Shown piece after piece: positions 45,702-55,520 of a stretch of 64,000 nucleotides of DNA. The notes under the pieces were generated by a model. That model did not search any database. It saw nothing but the letters and a program-made list of their open reading frames with translations, and had not been told where the DNA came from. Position 1 is the first letter of the stretch; each line of letters begins with the position of its first letter. A program made the position numbers and the translations under genes. This stretch comes from Azoarcus_F sp048158365. GTDB taxonomy: Bacteria; Pseudomonadota; Gammaproteobacteria; Burkholderiales; Rhodocyclaceae. The DNA is taken from the NCBI GenBank assembly GCA_048158365.1, contig JBLLNL010000008.1; one strand, 5' to 3'.

Positions 45702-48418
45702 CTGCGGTATTCGCCATCGCGTTCACGGCCTTTCTCGCACCGCTGCTGTCCAGACGGCTCGACGACAGGGCCGGCTGGTTTCTGGCCATTCCGCCGCTGC
45801 TCGCTTTTGCATGGTTCGTGTCCTGCATTCCCGTCATCGCGCGCGGCGAGGTCGTCGTCGAGAGTCTCGCGTGGGCGCCGGCTCTGGGCGTCGAAGTCGC
45901 GATGCGCCTGGACGGCCTGTCGCTGCTGTTTGCGCTGCTGATCACCGGGATCGGTGCGCTGATCGTCCTGTACGCGGGCGCCTACCTGTCCGACCATCAT
46001 CATCTGGGGCGTTTCTACGCCTATCTGCTGCTGTTCATGATGGCGATGCTGGGTCTGGTGCTGGCCGATGACATGATCGCGATGTTCGTTTTCTGGGAAC
46101 TGACCAGCGTCGCGTCCTTTCTGCTGATCAGTTTCCAGCACGAAAAATCGGTCTCGCGCAGGGCTGCGCTGCAGGCATTGCTGATCACCGGCGGTGGCGG
46201 GCTGGCGCTGCTGGCCGGGCTGGTGCTGCTCGGTATCGCGGGCGAGGGGTGGCGCTTCTCCGAAATCGATATCGGCGCGGTCGAGGCCAGTACCTTGTAC
46301 TACGGCATCATGGTGCTGGTACTGATCGGCTGTTTCACGAAGTCGGCGCAGGTACCCTTCCACCTGTGGCTCCCCAATGCAATGAATGCGCCGACGCCGG
46401 TGTCGGCCTATCTGCACTCGGCCACCATGGTCAAGGCCGGCATCTATCTGCTGGCGCGCCTGAACCCGGTGATGGGTGGCGAGATGGGCTGGAGCACGAC
46501 GCTCGTCGTGTTCGGCGCGACCACCGCGATCGTCGGAGCGGTGCTCGCGATCCGGCAGACCGACCTGAAGCGCCTGCTCGCCTACACCACGGTGACCGTG
46601 CTCGGACAGTTGACGATGCTGATCGGCACCAACACGACCTACGGTCTGCAGGCATTCGTGCTTTACCTGCTGGCCCATTCGCTGTATAAGGGCGCGCTGT
46701 TCATGGCGGTGGGCGCGGTCGATCATTCCACCGGCACCCGCGAACTGTCGCGCCTGGGTGGCTTGATCAAGGCGATGCCGCTGACCGGCGCCGCGGTGGC
46801 CCTGGCAGCGTTCTCGAATGCAGGACTGCCGCCGTTCTTCGGCTTCATCGCGAAGGAGTTCGCCTATGCCGGTCTGATCCAGATGGGGATGACCGGGTGG
46901 GTGGTGACGGTTGCGATGATCGTCACCAACGCGCTGTTGCTCGCCGCGGCGGGCCTGATCTTCATCCGGACCTTCCTCGGCCCGCAGGGGCATTACCCGC
47001 GCGAACCCCATGAGGTGTCGGTGCCGATGTGGCTCGGTCCGATGTTGCTCGCGATCGGTGGGTTCCTGCTGGGCGCGTGGAACCACTGGCCCGAAACCTG
47101 GCTGGTCAATGCCGCGGTACAGGCGGTGTCCCGTGGCGACGTCGACGTGAGGCTGTATCTGTGGGGCGGCGTGACCCCGGCGCTCATCACCAGCCTGATC
47201 ACGGTTGCCCTGGGCGTGGTGTTCTATCGCTTCCGCCATCAGGTTCGTCTGCACATCGCGCGCTGGCGCGTGTTCTGGGGCGTCAGCGGTGACCTGATCT
47301 GGGATCGCTTCCTGAAACGGGTGTTCGAACTGGCCGCGCTGACCGCAAGTGGCTTTCAGCACGGATCGCTGCGCCTGCACCTGACGCTGTTGAGCCTGGT
47401 GCTGAGTTCGGTCGTGTTCGTGTCGCTTGCGGTCGGCGGCAGCGCGCTGTTTGCACGCGGAGAGTACGCGTCGCTGAATGTTGCAGCGGTGATGGGCAGC
47501 TTGCTGGCGCTGGCCGGTGCCAGCGCGGCAGCGGTGATGCGGGGAAGGCTGGCCCTGGTCGCATCGCTGGGCGCGAGCGGGCTTGGACTGGCGCTGTTCT
47601 TTCTGGCAGCGAATGCGCCGGACGTGGCCACCACGCAATTGATGGTGGAGACGCTGACCGTGGTGTTTCTCGCCTACGTACTGCGCAGCCTGCCGGCGAT
47701 CCCCCGGGTGGCGGAGGAGGCTGCCGGTTCGCGCGTCGCGCACGTGCTGATCTCGGTGCTGTTCGGCGTCGCGGTGGCGGTTGCATTGCTCGTGGCGGTC
47801 AATGTGCCGCTGGCCGGGAACATCGCCGACTGGTACGTCCAGAACAGCTACCCGGGCGGAAAGGGCGGCAATGTGGTCAACGTGATTCTGGTTGACTTCC
47901 GGGCCTTCGACACGCTGGGCGAGATCGTCGTGGTCGCTCTCGCCGCGCTGGCGGCCGCGACGCTGCTCGGTGGCGGGCAGCTGACCGAAATGACCCGCAA
48001 GGGCGAGCCCGAGTTCGATTCGGTGATGTTGCGCCAGGCGGTGCGGCCGTTGGCCGGCCTGCTGGTGCTGGTGTCGCTGGTACTGCTGTGGCGCGGGCAC
48101 AATCTGCCGGGCGGCGGGTTCATCGGGGGTCTGGTCGCGGCGGTCGGCTTCATCCTGGTGGTCGTGACCTTTGGCAACTATCAGGCCCGCGCGCTGATGT
48201 GGGTGCGTCCGACGCTGCTGGTCGGGGTCGGCTTGGCGTGCGCGGTCGGTGCAGGTTTCATCGGCCTGCTCGCGGGGTACGATTTTCTGAAGGGCTTGTG
48301 GATCTTCCCGCTCGGATTGCCGCTCGGCACGCCGCTGCTGTTCGATATCGGCGTGTTCCTGACCGTGTTCGGTTCGGTGATGCACATGATGCAGCGACTC
48401 GCCGGGCGATCGGCATGA
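45695..48418 (+). CDS. mrpA: Mrp cation/H+ antiporter subunit A fused to B (operon 2)
   Basis: Second MrpAB, 907 residues, clearly divergent from the 955-residue copy in operon 1. The same channel residues are present: Glu in VFWELTSVASFLL, Lys in FTKSAQVPFHLWLPNAM and in SAYLHSATMVKAGIYLLARL, and the C-terminal MrpB part WRGHNLPGGGFIGGLVAAVGF (about 807-828). GNVVNVILVDFRAFDTLGEI marks the MbhE-like segment shared by both copies. The start is ATG 45695 behind GGAG; a 12-codon upstream ORF overlaps it. Confidence 0.94.
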   Translation: MLTAVFAIAFTAFLAPLLSRRLDDRAGWFLAIPPLLAFAWFVSCIPVIARGEVVVESLAWAPALGVEVAMRLDGLSLLFALLITGIGALIVLYAGAYLSDHHHLGRFYAYLLLFMMAMLGLVLADDMIAMFVFWELTSVASFLLISFQHEKSVSRRAALQALLITGGGGLALLAGLVLLGIAGEGWRFSEIDIGAVEASTLYYGIMVLVLIGCFTKSAQVPFHLWLPNAMNAPTPVSAYLHSATMVKAGIYLLARLNPVMGGEMGWSTTLVVFGATTAIVGAVLAIRQTDLKRLLAYTTVTVLGQLTMLIGTNTTYGLQAFVLYLLAHSLYKGALFMAVGAVDHSTGTRELSRLGGLIKAMPLTGAAVALAAFSNAGLPPFFGFIAKEFAYAGLIQMGMTGWVVTVAMIVTNALLLAAAGLIFIRTFLGPQGHYPREPHEVSVPMWLGPMLLAIGGFLLGAWNHWPETWLVNAAVQAVSRGDVDVRLYLWGGVTPALITSLITVALGVVFYRFRHQVRLHIARWRVFWGVSGDLIWDRFLKRVFELAALTASGFQHGSLRLHLTLLSLVLSSVVFVSLAVGGSALFARGEYASLNVAAVMGSLLALAGASAAAVMRGRLALVASLGASGLGLALFFLAANAPDVATTQLMVETLTVVFLAYVLRSLPAIPRVAEEAAGSRVAHVLISVLFGVAVAVALLVAVNVPLAGNIADWYVQNSYPGGKGGNVVNVILVDFRAFDTLGEIVVVALAALAAATLLGGGQLTEMTRKGEPEFDSVMLRQAVRPLAGLLVLVSLVLLWRGHNLPGGGFIGGLVAAVGFILVVVTFGNYQARALMWVRPTLLVGVGLACAVGAGFIGLLAGYDFLKGLWIFPLGLPLGTPLLFDIGVFLTVFGSVMHMMQRLAGRSA

Positions 48419-48478
48419 CGATCCGCCCGACTCCGATTTTCGCGATGCCCTCGCGGGCACGCACTGGGGAGCAATGAC

Positions 48479-48904
48479 ATGGAGTGGCTTGCCGCCCTGA
48501 CCGTCGGCGGATTGGCCGGAATCGGAATGTGGTTGCTGCTCGACCGCAATCTGGTCCGGGTCGTCCTCGGCGTGGCGATCCTCGGCAACGCGATCAACCT
48601 CGGGGTGCTGACCTCGGGCCGCTTCGCGGGCAGCGACGCGGCCTTCGTGACCGCCACCACGGTGCCGCCCGACCCGGCCAATCCGCTGCCGCAGGCCCTG
48701 GTGCTCACGGCGATCGTGATCGGCTTCGGGCTGTTTACGTTCGCGCTGGCAGTGCTGAAAAGCGTGCGCGAGAGCCATGGCATCACCACCACCGACCGGG
48801 TGACCGAGGTCACCGAGGAGGCCGCGCCCGATGTCGAGGAGGTCGGCCTGCAGGTGCATCAGGACGACGCCGACATGCATCACGAAGCCGAGGCGCCACG
48901 ATGA
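48479..48904 (+). CDS. mrpC: Mrp antiporter subunit C (operon 2)
   Basis: NuoK-like subunit of 141 residues with three helices (LLLDRNLVRVVLGVAILGNAINLGVL, then PANPLPQALVLTAIVIGFGLFTFALAVL). It has a longer acidic His-containing tail (TEEAAPDVEEVGLQVHQDDADMHHEAE) than the operon 1 copy, which might sense metal or pH. Its stop overlaps mrpD by 4 bases. Confidence 0.93.
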   Translation: MEWLAALTVGGLAGIGMWLLLDRNLVRVVLGVAILGNAINLGVLTSGRFAGSDAAFVTATTVPPDPANPLPQALVLTAIVIGFGLFTFALAVLKSVRESHGITTTDRVTEVTEEAAPDVEEVGLQVHQDDADMHHEAEAPR

Positions 48905-50394
48905 GCACACTGGTCGTCGCGCCGGTTCTGATTCCGCTGGTCACGATGCTCGTGGGTGTGATGCTGAGGCCCTACCATCAGCAGGTGAAGGTGGTCAGCG
49001 TGATCGGCGCCGTCCTGTTGTTGCTGGTCGGGATCCGGTTGGTCGTGCTTGCCGACCAGGACGTCGTGCTTGCGGCGCAACTGGGCGGCTGGGAGGCGCC
49101 TTATGGCATCTCGGTGGTCATCGACCGGTTGTCGGCCGCAATGGTCGCGATCACCGGCGTGATCGGACTCGCGACCATCCTTTACGGCATGGTGCGCGAG
49201 GGAAATCCGGATGTGCTGCGCAATTTCCACGTCTTCGTCCATGGTCTGCTCGCTGGGGTCTGCGGTGCGTTCATCACCGCCGACGTGTTCAACCTCTATG
49301 TGTGGTTCGAGGTATTGCTGATCGGCTCCTTCGCGCTGATCGCATTGGGCGGCGGAAAGCGGCGTCTGGCCGGCACGATGACATATCTGGTGCTGAACCT
49401 GCTCGCGACGCTGGTGTTCCTGCTCGCGGCCGGCCTCGTATACAGCGCTACCGGAACGCTGAACATGGGCGAGCTCGGACTGATCTTCCGTGGCGGCGAG
49501 GCCCCGCCGGCCGCTTCGCTGGCGGTGGTGATGATGCTGCTGTCGTTCGCGATCAAGGCGGCGCTGTTCCCGGTGTTCGGCTGGCTGCCGGCCTCGTATC
49601 ATGTCGCGTGGACGCCGGTCTCGGCGCTGTTCGCCGGCCTGCTGACCAAGGTCGGCGTGTATGCGATGATCCGGCTGGTCACGCTGATGTGGCCGGAGTA
49701 CGACGTGGTGCACGAAGTGCTGCTGTGGTTGGCCTGTGCGACCATGCTGGTCGGGGTGCTCGGCGCGGCGGCGCAAAACGAGATACGGCGCATCCTGTCC
49801 TTTCACATCGTCAGTCAGGTCGGCTACATGATCCTGGGTCTGGCGCTCGCCAGTCCGCTTGCGATCGCCGGTGCGGTGTTCTACCTGATCCACCACATTG
49901 TGGTGAAGGCCAATCTGTTCTTCATCGCCGGCATTGCGGCACGGTTGACCGGCTCCGAGCGCCTGAAGGCGATGGGCGGCCTCTATGCGAAGACCCCATG
50001 GCTGGCGATCCTGTTCGCTATCCCGGCGCTGTCGCTCGCGGGCATTCCACCGCTGTCCGGTTTCTGGGCGAAGTTCGTGCTGGTCAAGGCCAGCCTGGCC
50101 GACGGCTTCTGGTGGGCGGCCGGCGTCGCTTTGCTGACCGGCATCTTCACGCTGCTGTCGATGAGCAAGATCTGGAACGAGACTTTCCTCAAGGCCCATC
50201 CCCGAGGCGAGCAGGCGATCCGCGACGACGGGGGATTGCACTGGGGCTGGTGGTCGGCGGCCGGGCTTGCCGCGCTGACCGTGCTGATCGGTCTGGGTGT
50301 CGGGCCGGTCATGGATTACGCGGTCGCTGCGGCTGGGCAGCTGGCCGAACCTGTGACCTATTTTGAAGCGATCACGCATTCGGGAGGCAGATGA
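48901..50394 (+). CDS. mrpD: Mrp antiporter subunit D (operon 2)
   Basis: NuoM/N-like subunit of 497 residues (ATG 48901, overlapping mrpC). Channel residues are in FNLYVWFEVLLIGSFALIAL and FAIKAALFPVFGWLPASYHVAWTPVSALFAGLLTKVGVY. The HIVSQVGYMILGLAL helix and AGIPPLSGFWAKFVLVKA near the C terminus are standard. A much longer open frame begins at 48484, but that part is out of frame with mrpC and is not coding. Confidence 0.93.
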   Translation: MSTLVVAPVLIPLVTMLVGVMLRPYHQQVKVVSVIGAVLLLLVGIRLVVLADQDVVLAAQLGGWEAPYGISVVIDRLSAAMVAITGVIGLATILYGMVREGNPDVLRNFHVFVHGLLAGVCGAFITADVFNLYVWFEVLLIGSFALIALGGGKRRLAGTMTYLVLNLLATLVFLLAAGLVYSATGTLNMGELGLIFRGGEAPPAASLAVVMMLLSFAIKAALFPVFGWLPASYHVAWTPVSALFAGLLTKVGVYAMIRLVTLMWPEYDVVHEVLLWLACATMLVGVLGAAAQNEIRRILSFHIVSQVGYMILGLALASPLAIAGAVFYLIHHIVVKANLFFIAGIAARLTGSERLKAMGGLYAKTPWLAILFAIPALSLAGIPPLSGFWAKFVLVKASLADGFWWAAGVALLTGIFTLLSMSKIWNETFLKAHPRGEQAIRDDGGLHWGWWSAAGLAALTVLIGLGVGPVMDYAVAAAGQLAEPVTYFEAITHSGGR

Positions 50395-50395
50395 C

Positions 50396-50902
50396 ATGCT
50401 GGGAGTGCACATCCTGATCGCAGTCGGCATCGCGGCATTCGCGAATGCACTCGACCCGCTCGGCATCGTCGGCGCCTTCTTGCTGGTCTATCTGGTCCTG
50501 CGCCTGGGTGCGCGCCTGATCCGGACCGGGCAATATCTGCGGCGCCTGGAACTCGGCATCGCTTTCGCGTTCTGGTTCGCGCTGGAAATCGTCAGGGCGA
50601 GCATCGACGTCGCGCGTCTGGTCGTCGCGCGCAAGGTCTCTCCGTCTCCGGCGATCATCAAGATGAGACTGGAAGACCCGCGCGCGGGCGCGGCGACGCT
50701 GATCGGCCTGCTGCTGACGCTCACTCCGGGCACGATGGCGCTCGAGTACGTGCCCGAGTCGGGCGAACTCTACATCCATGCGCTCGACGCCGAGTCGGCC
50801 GACAGGGTGGAAGGCGGCATCCGCGAACTGGAACGGCGGCTGCTCGACTGGATGCATCCCGAGCGGCTCGAAGTGGCAGCGGGCGAGGAGGAAAGGCGAT
50901 GA
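50396..50902 (+). CDS. mrpE: Mrp antiporter subunit E (operon 2)
   Basis: MrpE-type subunit of 168 residues (ATG 50396, GGGAGG upstream). Helices occupy about 1-75. The soluble part carries AATLIGLLLTLTPGTMALEYVPESGELYIHALDA, equivalent to the TPGT...HxLDA signature in operon 1. The N-terminal half differs strongly between copies. Confidence 0.9.
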   Translation: MLGVHILIAVGIAAFANALDPLGIVGAFLLVYLVLRLGARLIRTGQYLRRLELGIAFAFWFALEIVRASIDVARLVVARKVSPSPAIIKMRLEDPRAGAATLIGLLLTLTPGTMALEYVPESGELYIHALDAESADRVEGGIRELERRLLDWMHPERLEVAAGEEERR

Positions 50903-50960
50903 AGCGTTTCGGAAGTCGGGTCGAGCGCTCTGCGGGGCCGGTACTGCGGGAGCTCGGACG

Positions 50961-51286
50961 ATGACGATCGAGATGGTCGGCGCTTTCTGGGTGGTGCCAC
51001 TGGTGGCGCTGATGCTGGTTGTCAGCGCGATCATCATCCTGGTGCGTCTCGTCCGCGGACCGACCGGACCCGATCGGGTGGTCGCGATCGATGCGCTGAC
51101 GCTGCTGGGCGTGGCCGCGGTCGCGCTCGGGGCGACGATCAGCGGTCAGATCGTGTTTCTTGACGTTGCGGTGGTGTTGTCGCTGGTGGCCTTTCTCGGA
51201 ACCGTGGCCTTCGCACCGCTGTTCCGCAAGACCGAACAGAATCGTCGCGAGCGGGCCGGTCTGGACAGCGAAGAGGAGGAGCGATC

Positions 51287-51290
<4 letters not shown>
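50961..51290 (+). CDS. mrpF: Mrp antiporter subunit F (operon 2)
   Basis: Three-helix subunit of 109 residues from ATG 50961. It shows LVRGPTGPDRVVAIDALTLLGVAAVAL, the MrpF signature with conserved Pro, Asp-Arg and Asp, then LDVAVVLSLVAFLGTVAFAPLF. The charged tail (KTEQNRRERAGLDSEEEE) is longer than in operon 1. A 58-base gap separates it from mrpE. Its stop overlaps mrpG. Confidence 0.91.
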
Positions 51291-51664
<374 letters not shown>

Positions 51665-51670
51665 CTGCGC

Positions 51671-53401
51671 TCAGCTGCGCCCGCGCGCCCAGGAATCCTT
51701 CAGCGTGACGCTGCGGTTGAACACCGGCATTCCCTCGGCCGAATCGACGCGATCGACGACGAAGTAGCCGTGACGCTCGAACTGGAAGCGTTCCTCGGGT
51801 TTGGCGTAATTGAGGCCGGGTTCGAGCCAGCCCTGGATCCGGGTGAACGATTCGGGATTGAGGTCGTCCAGAAAGCTGCGTTCGAGTCCTTCCGGGTCGC
51901 CCTCCCGTCGCATGCCGGGATAGGCGTGCGCAAAGAGCCGGTCGTAAAGGCGGATCTCGGCCGCGCAGGCATGCGTGGCCGATACCCAGTGGAGATTGCC
52001 CTTGACCTTGTAATTGTCTGCGCCGGGCGTGCCACTCCTGGAGTCCGGAAGATACTCGGCCAGCACCGCGGTCACGTTGCCGTCGGCGTCCTTCTCGCAG
52101 CCGGTGCATTTGACCACGTAGGCATAGCGCAGGCGCACCATGTTGTCGGGGAAGAGCCTGCGGAACCCCTTGACCGGCGCTTCCATGAAGTCCTCGCGCT
52201 CGATCCACAGCTCCCGGCCGAAGGGCATCTCGCGCTTTCCCATGTCCGGTTTGAGGGGGTGGTTGGGTGCCTCGCAGGCCTCGGATTGTCCCTCCGGATA
52301 GTTCGTGATGATCAGCTTGAGTGGATCGAGCACTGCCACACGGCGCTCGGCCGAGTCGTTCAGGTGCTCGCGCATGCATTCCTCGAGCACGCTCATGTCT
52401 ATCCAGGAGTCGGACTTGGAGACCCCGATACGCTCGGCGAAGCGGCGGAAGCCTTCCGGTGTGTATCCTCTGCGGCGGGCGCCGACAAGCGTCGGCAGAC
52501 GTGGATCGTCCCAGCCTGCCACGTGGCCTTCCTCGACCAGCTGAATCAGCTTGCGCTTGGACAGCACCACATAGGTCAGGTTGAGTCGTGCGAACTCGAT
52601 CTGCTGCGGCAGCGGGCGCACGAACATGCCGATCTCGGCCAGCGCATCGAGCAGCCACTCGTAGAACGGGCGCTGGTCTTCGAACTCCAGCGTGCAGATC
52701 GAATGGGTGATGTTCTCGATCGCATCCTCGATCGGGTGAGCGAAGGTATACAGCGGGTAGACGCACCAGCGGTCGCCGCTTCGATGGTGTGCGACACGGC
52801 GGATGCGGTAGATGACCGGGTCGCGCAGGTTGATGTTGGGACTGGCCATGTCGACCTTCGCGCGCAACACATGCGATCCTTCGACGAACTCGCCGTCGCG
52901 CATGCGCCGGAACAGGTCCAGGTTGTCCTCGATGCTGCGCGCACGATAAGGGCTGTCGCGCCCGGGTTCGGTCAGTGTGCCGCGGTATTCGCGCATTTCG
53001 TCGGCGGGCAGCGAATCGACATAGGCCTTGTCCGCCTGGATCAGGCCGACCGCACATTGATACATGGTCTCGAAATAGTCGGACGCGAAATACAGGTGCC
53101 TGCCCCAGTCGAAGCCCAACCAGTTGACCGCCTCGATGATCGCATCGACATATTCCTGCTCCTCCTTCTCCGGATTGGTGTCGTCGAAGCGCAGATGGCA
53201 GGCACCGCCATAGGCCTGCGCAAGTCCGAAATTCAGGCAGATCGACTTGGCATGACCATAGTGCAGGTAGCCGTTCGGCTCGGGCGGAAAGCGGGTCTCG
53301 ACCCGCCCATCCCATTTGCCGCTGCGATTGTCCTCGTCGATGATGTTGCGGATGAAGTTATTGGCCGCAGCGGGGGTATCGGTTTTGGGGTGTTCGGACA
53401 C
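51671..53401 (-). CDS. glnS: Glutaminyl-tRNA synthetase
   Basis: Class I aminoacyl-tRNA synthetase charging tRNA-Gln, 576 residues. The HIGH-type motif reads PPEPNGYLHYGHAK (39-52) and the KMSKS-type motif VLSKRKL (about 269-275). FDDTNPEKEEQEYVD and GYTPEGFRRFAERIGVSKSDS are typical GlnS/GluRS-clade stretches. The C-terminal beta-barrel anticodon domain runs to RSVTLKDSW. GlnS rather than GltX is indicated by LHYGHAKSICLNFGLA and the overall length. It converges on the second Mrp operon with a 6-base gap. Confidence 0.97.
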   Translation of the reverse strand: MSEHPKTDTPAAANNFIRNIIDEDNRSGKWDGRVETRFPPEPNGYLHYGHAKSICLNFGLAQAYGGACHLRFDDTNPEKEEQEYVDAIIEAVNWLGFDWGRHLYFASDYFETMYQCAVGLIQADKAYVDSLPADEMREYRGTLTEPGRDSPYRARSIEDNLDLFRRMRDGEFVEGSHVLRAKVDMASPNINLRDPVIYRIRRVAHHRSGDRWCVYPLYTFAHPIEDAIENITHSICTLEFEDQRPFYEWLLDALAEIGMFVRPLPQQIEFARLNLTYVVLSKRKLIQLVEEGHVAGWDDPRLPTLVGARRRGYTPEGFRRFAERIGVSKSDSWIDMSVLEECMREHLNDSAERRVAVLDPLKLIITNYPEGQSEACEAPNHPLKPDMGKREMPFGRELWIEREDFMEAPVKGFRRLFPDNMVRLRYAYVVKCTGCEKDADGNVTAVLAEYLPDSRSGTPGADNYKVKGNLHWVSATHACAAEIRLYDRLFAHAYPGMRREGDPEGLERSFLDDLNPESFTRIQGWLEPGLNYAKPEERFQFERHGYFVVDRVDSAEGMPVFNRSVTLKDSWARGRS

Positions 53402-53644
53402 GGAGGAGCCTCGATCGATTGATGCTGGGCAGGAGCGCAGTCCGCGATTTTACCCCGCGAACGGCATCGTGCATGTTCGGTCCCGAGCTTTTGCGTGCAA
53501 GCTCACCGGGCCGTCCGGTAGACTGGATGTTCCTTGGCGGAGCAGGGGTTGCATCATGGTGTGCAGTGACGGTGGTGAGGCGTCGTTTGACGGCAATGCC
53601 GGCATCGTGCGTTTCGAATCGTCGGGATGGCGGATCCGGATCGA

Positions 53645-54040
53645 ATGACGACGCATCTGACGTGGACGGCGTTTGCAGCCGTCGGCATGGGTGCCGCAAT
53701 CGGTGCCTGGTTGCGCTGGGGACTCGGACTGTTGCTGAATCCGGTCTTCGTGCTGGTGCCGCTCGGCACCTTGGCGGCCAATCTTTTGGGTGGCCTGCTG
53801 ATGGGCTTCGTGCTCGCGCTCGTGCAGGCATTGCCCGCGATGTCGCCGGCCCTCAAGCTGTTGCTGACCACCGGCCTGCTCGGCGGCCTGACGACCTTCT
53901 CGACCTTCTCCGCCGAAGGTCTGCACCTGCTCCAGCGCGGCGAATGGGGTTGGCTGGCGGCCCATGCCGTGCTCCATGTCGCCGGTTCCTTGTGCATGGC
54001 CTGGCTGGGTTATGCCACATTCAACGCCTGGCGTGGCTGA
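53645..54040 (+). CDS. crcB: Fluoride exporter CrcB/Fluc
   Basis: Dual-topology fluoride channel, 131 residues and four helices. Fluc signatures are present: GAWLRWGLG, the pore asparagine N46 in GTLAANLLGGLLMGF and the Phe-rich GLLGGLTTFSTFSAE (about 77-91). An in-frame ATG six codons earlier (53627) is an alternative start. The upstream 225 bases carry no recognisable fluoride (crcB) riboswitch. Confidence 0.93.
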   Translation: MTTHLTWTAFAAVGMGAAIGAWLRWGLGLLLNPVFVLVPLGTLAANLLGGLLMGFVLALVQALPAMSPALKLLLTTGLLGGLTTFSTFSAEGLHLLQRGEWGWLAAHAVLHVAGSLCMAWLGYATFNAWRG

Positions 54041-54056
54041 GCCGGGCGCGATCGCG

Positions 54057-54221
54057 AGGAGGTTGTCGGACTTGAGCGATCGTCACGAGCCGGGTGGGAA
54101 AGTGAGGACAGATCTGGTCGATTTTGAGGCGCATAGTGGTTCTATGCAACGAAAAATCGGGCAGATATGGACCGCTTCTCCCACCGGCGCAGTAGATCAG
54201 CCTCAAGTCCGACAGCCTCCT
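54057..54221. mobile_element. MITE-like 165-bp hairpin element
   Basis: The ends are 20-bp inverted repeats with one mismatch (AGGAGGTTGTCGGACTTGAG at 54057-54076 against 54202-54221). The interior continues as an imperfect inverted repeat (CCGGGTGGGA against TCCCACCGG, GATTTTGAGGCGCATAG against CTATGCAACGAAAAATC) closing on a TGGTT loop near 54140. It has no coding capacity. This is the architecture of a miniature inverted-repeat transposable element or a large palindromic repeat. It lies exactly between the convergent crcB and flavoprotein genes and could also act as a bidirectional terminator. Confidence 0.75.
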
Positions 54222-54233
54222 AGGCTCGTTGCG

Positions 54234-55520
54234 TCAGTCCGGGGCGCTCAGACGGTTGAGCACCCCCATGCCTGCTGCGTGACCGGACGCGATGCAGGCG
54301 GTGAGCAGATAGCCACCGGTCGGCGCCTCCCAGTCGAGCATTTCGCCGCAGCAGAAAAGTCCTGGCTGGCTGCGGATCATCAGGTGCTCGTCCACATCCT
54401 CGAACACGACGCCACCCGCGGTGCTGATGGCTTCGTCGAGCGGGCGCGGCCGCGACAGTCGGACGGGTAGCGCCTTGATCAGCGCGGCAAGTCTGGCCGG
54501 ATCGTCGAAGGCGTGCGCAGGCGCGCATTCACGCAGCAAGCCCGCCTTGATGCCGACGATGCCGGCCTTGCTCTGCAGATGGCTCGCGACAGAGCGGCTG
54601 CCACGCGGACGTGCGAGTTCAGCACACAGGTGCGTGTGTGAGCGGTTTGGCGCTAGGTCGAGATCGATCTCGACCGACCCGAGAGCGGCGATCGTGTCGC
54701 GGATCGCGGCCGACAGGGCATAAATCAGACTGCCCTCGAGGCCCGAGTTCGTGACCATGCATTCACCCGCGCGCTGGTGCTCGATCCCGGTATGGTCGAG
54801 GAAGCGGATCGCGATCGACTTGAGGGCCTGTCCGGCGAAGCGTTGCCGGAAGTGATCGCTCCAGCCGATGGCGTCCGGCCGGGCCGCGCTCGCAGCCGCA
54901 TCGAATCCACAGTTGGCGGGTCTCAGGTCCGCGATGTGGATACCCCGTGCCCGCAGCCACGGCACCCACGCACCATCCGAGCCCAGGCGCGCCCAGCTGG
55001 CGCCGCCGAGCGCGAGCACGACCGCGTCGGCCGATACGGTCCGCTCCCCGTCCGGCGCGCGGAAGCGCAGGCCCGTGTTCGGCGCCGAGCTCTCGTCGGC
55101 CCATCCGAGCCAACGATGGCGCACGTGAAAGCGCACGCCGGCCGCGCGCAGCCGTTGCAGCCAGGCCCGCAACAGCGGTGCGGCCTTCATCTCGACCGGA
55201 AACACGCGGCCGGACGACCCCACGAAGGTGGCGATCCCGAGATCGGACGCCCAGGTCCGGAGCGTATCTGCGTCGAACGCGTCCAGCAGCGGGGCGATCC
55301 ACGCCTGCCGGCCACCATAACGCGTGACGAAGCGCGACCGTGGTTCGGAGTGGGTCAGGTTGAGGCCGCCGATGCCCGCCAGCAAAAACTTGCGTCCGAC
55401 GGACGGCATCGCATCATAGAGATCGACGCGGTGTCCGGCCTCCGCGATCGTGCCCGCGGCCATCAAACCCGCCGGCCCGCCGCCGATCACGACGACGCTG
55501 CGTGTTGTGGGTGCGCTCAT
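54234..55520 (-). CDS. HI0933/BaiN-like FAD flavoprotein
   Basis: NAD(P)/FAD-dependent oxidoreductase of 428 residues (ATG 55520). The FAD-binding dinucleotide fold opens with VVVIGGGPAGLMAAGTIAEAG and DLYDAMPSVGRKFLLAGIGGLNLTHSE, a signature of the YhiN/HI0933 group. VLALGGASWARLGSDGAW and the C-terminal GLFCCGEMLDWEAPTGGYLLTACIASGHAAG close the FAD site. The substrate is unknown. Its ATG overlaps the stop of the upstream glycosylase gene by 4 bases, so the two form an operon. Confidence 0.88.
   Translation of the reverse strand: MSAPTTRSVVVIGGGPAGLMAAGTIAEAGHRVDLYDAMPSVGRKFLLAGIGGLNLTHSEPRSRFVTRYGGRQAWIAPLLDAFDADTLRTWASDLGIATFVGSSGRVFPVEMKAAPLLRAWLQRLRAAGVRFHVRHRWLGWADESSAPNTGLRFRAPDGERTVSADAVVLALGGASWARLGSDGAWVPWLRARGIHIADLRPANCGFDAAASAARPDAIGWSDHFRQRFAGQALKSIAIRFLDHTGIEHQRAGECMVTNSGLEGSLIYALSAAIRDTIAALGSVEIDLDLAPNRSHTHLCAELARPRGSRSVASHLQSKAGIVGIKAGLLRECAPAHAFDDPARLAALIKALPVRLSRPRPLDEAISTAGGVVFEDVDEHLMIRSQPGLFCCGEMLDWEAPTGGYLLTACIASGHAAGMGVLNRLSAPD

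Noticed and set aside
45527..48910. 1127-codon minus-strand frame opposite mrpAB2 and mrpC2
   Set aside because: Antisense of membrane-protein genes gives long Gln/His/Arg-rich open frames in GC-rich DNA; no domain is visible and the plus-strand genes are certain.
53402..53644. Fluoride riboswitch upstream of crcB
   Set aside because: I looked for the conserved pseudoknot pattern and did not find it. The region holds only glnS upstream sequence and an in-frame alternative start.
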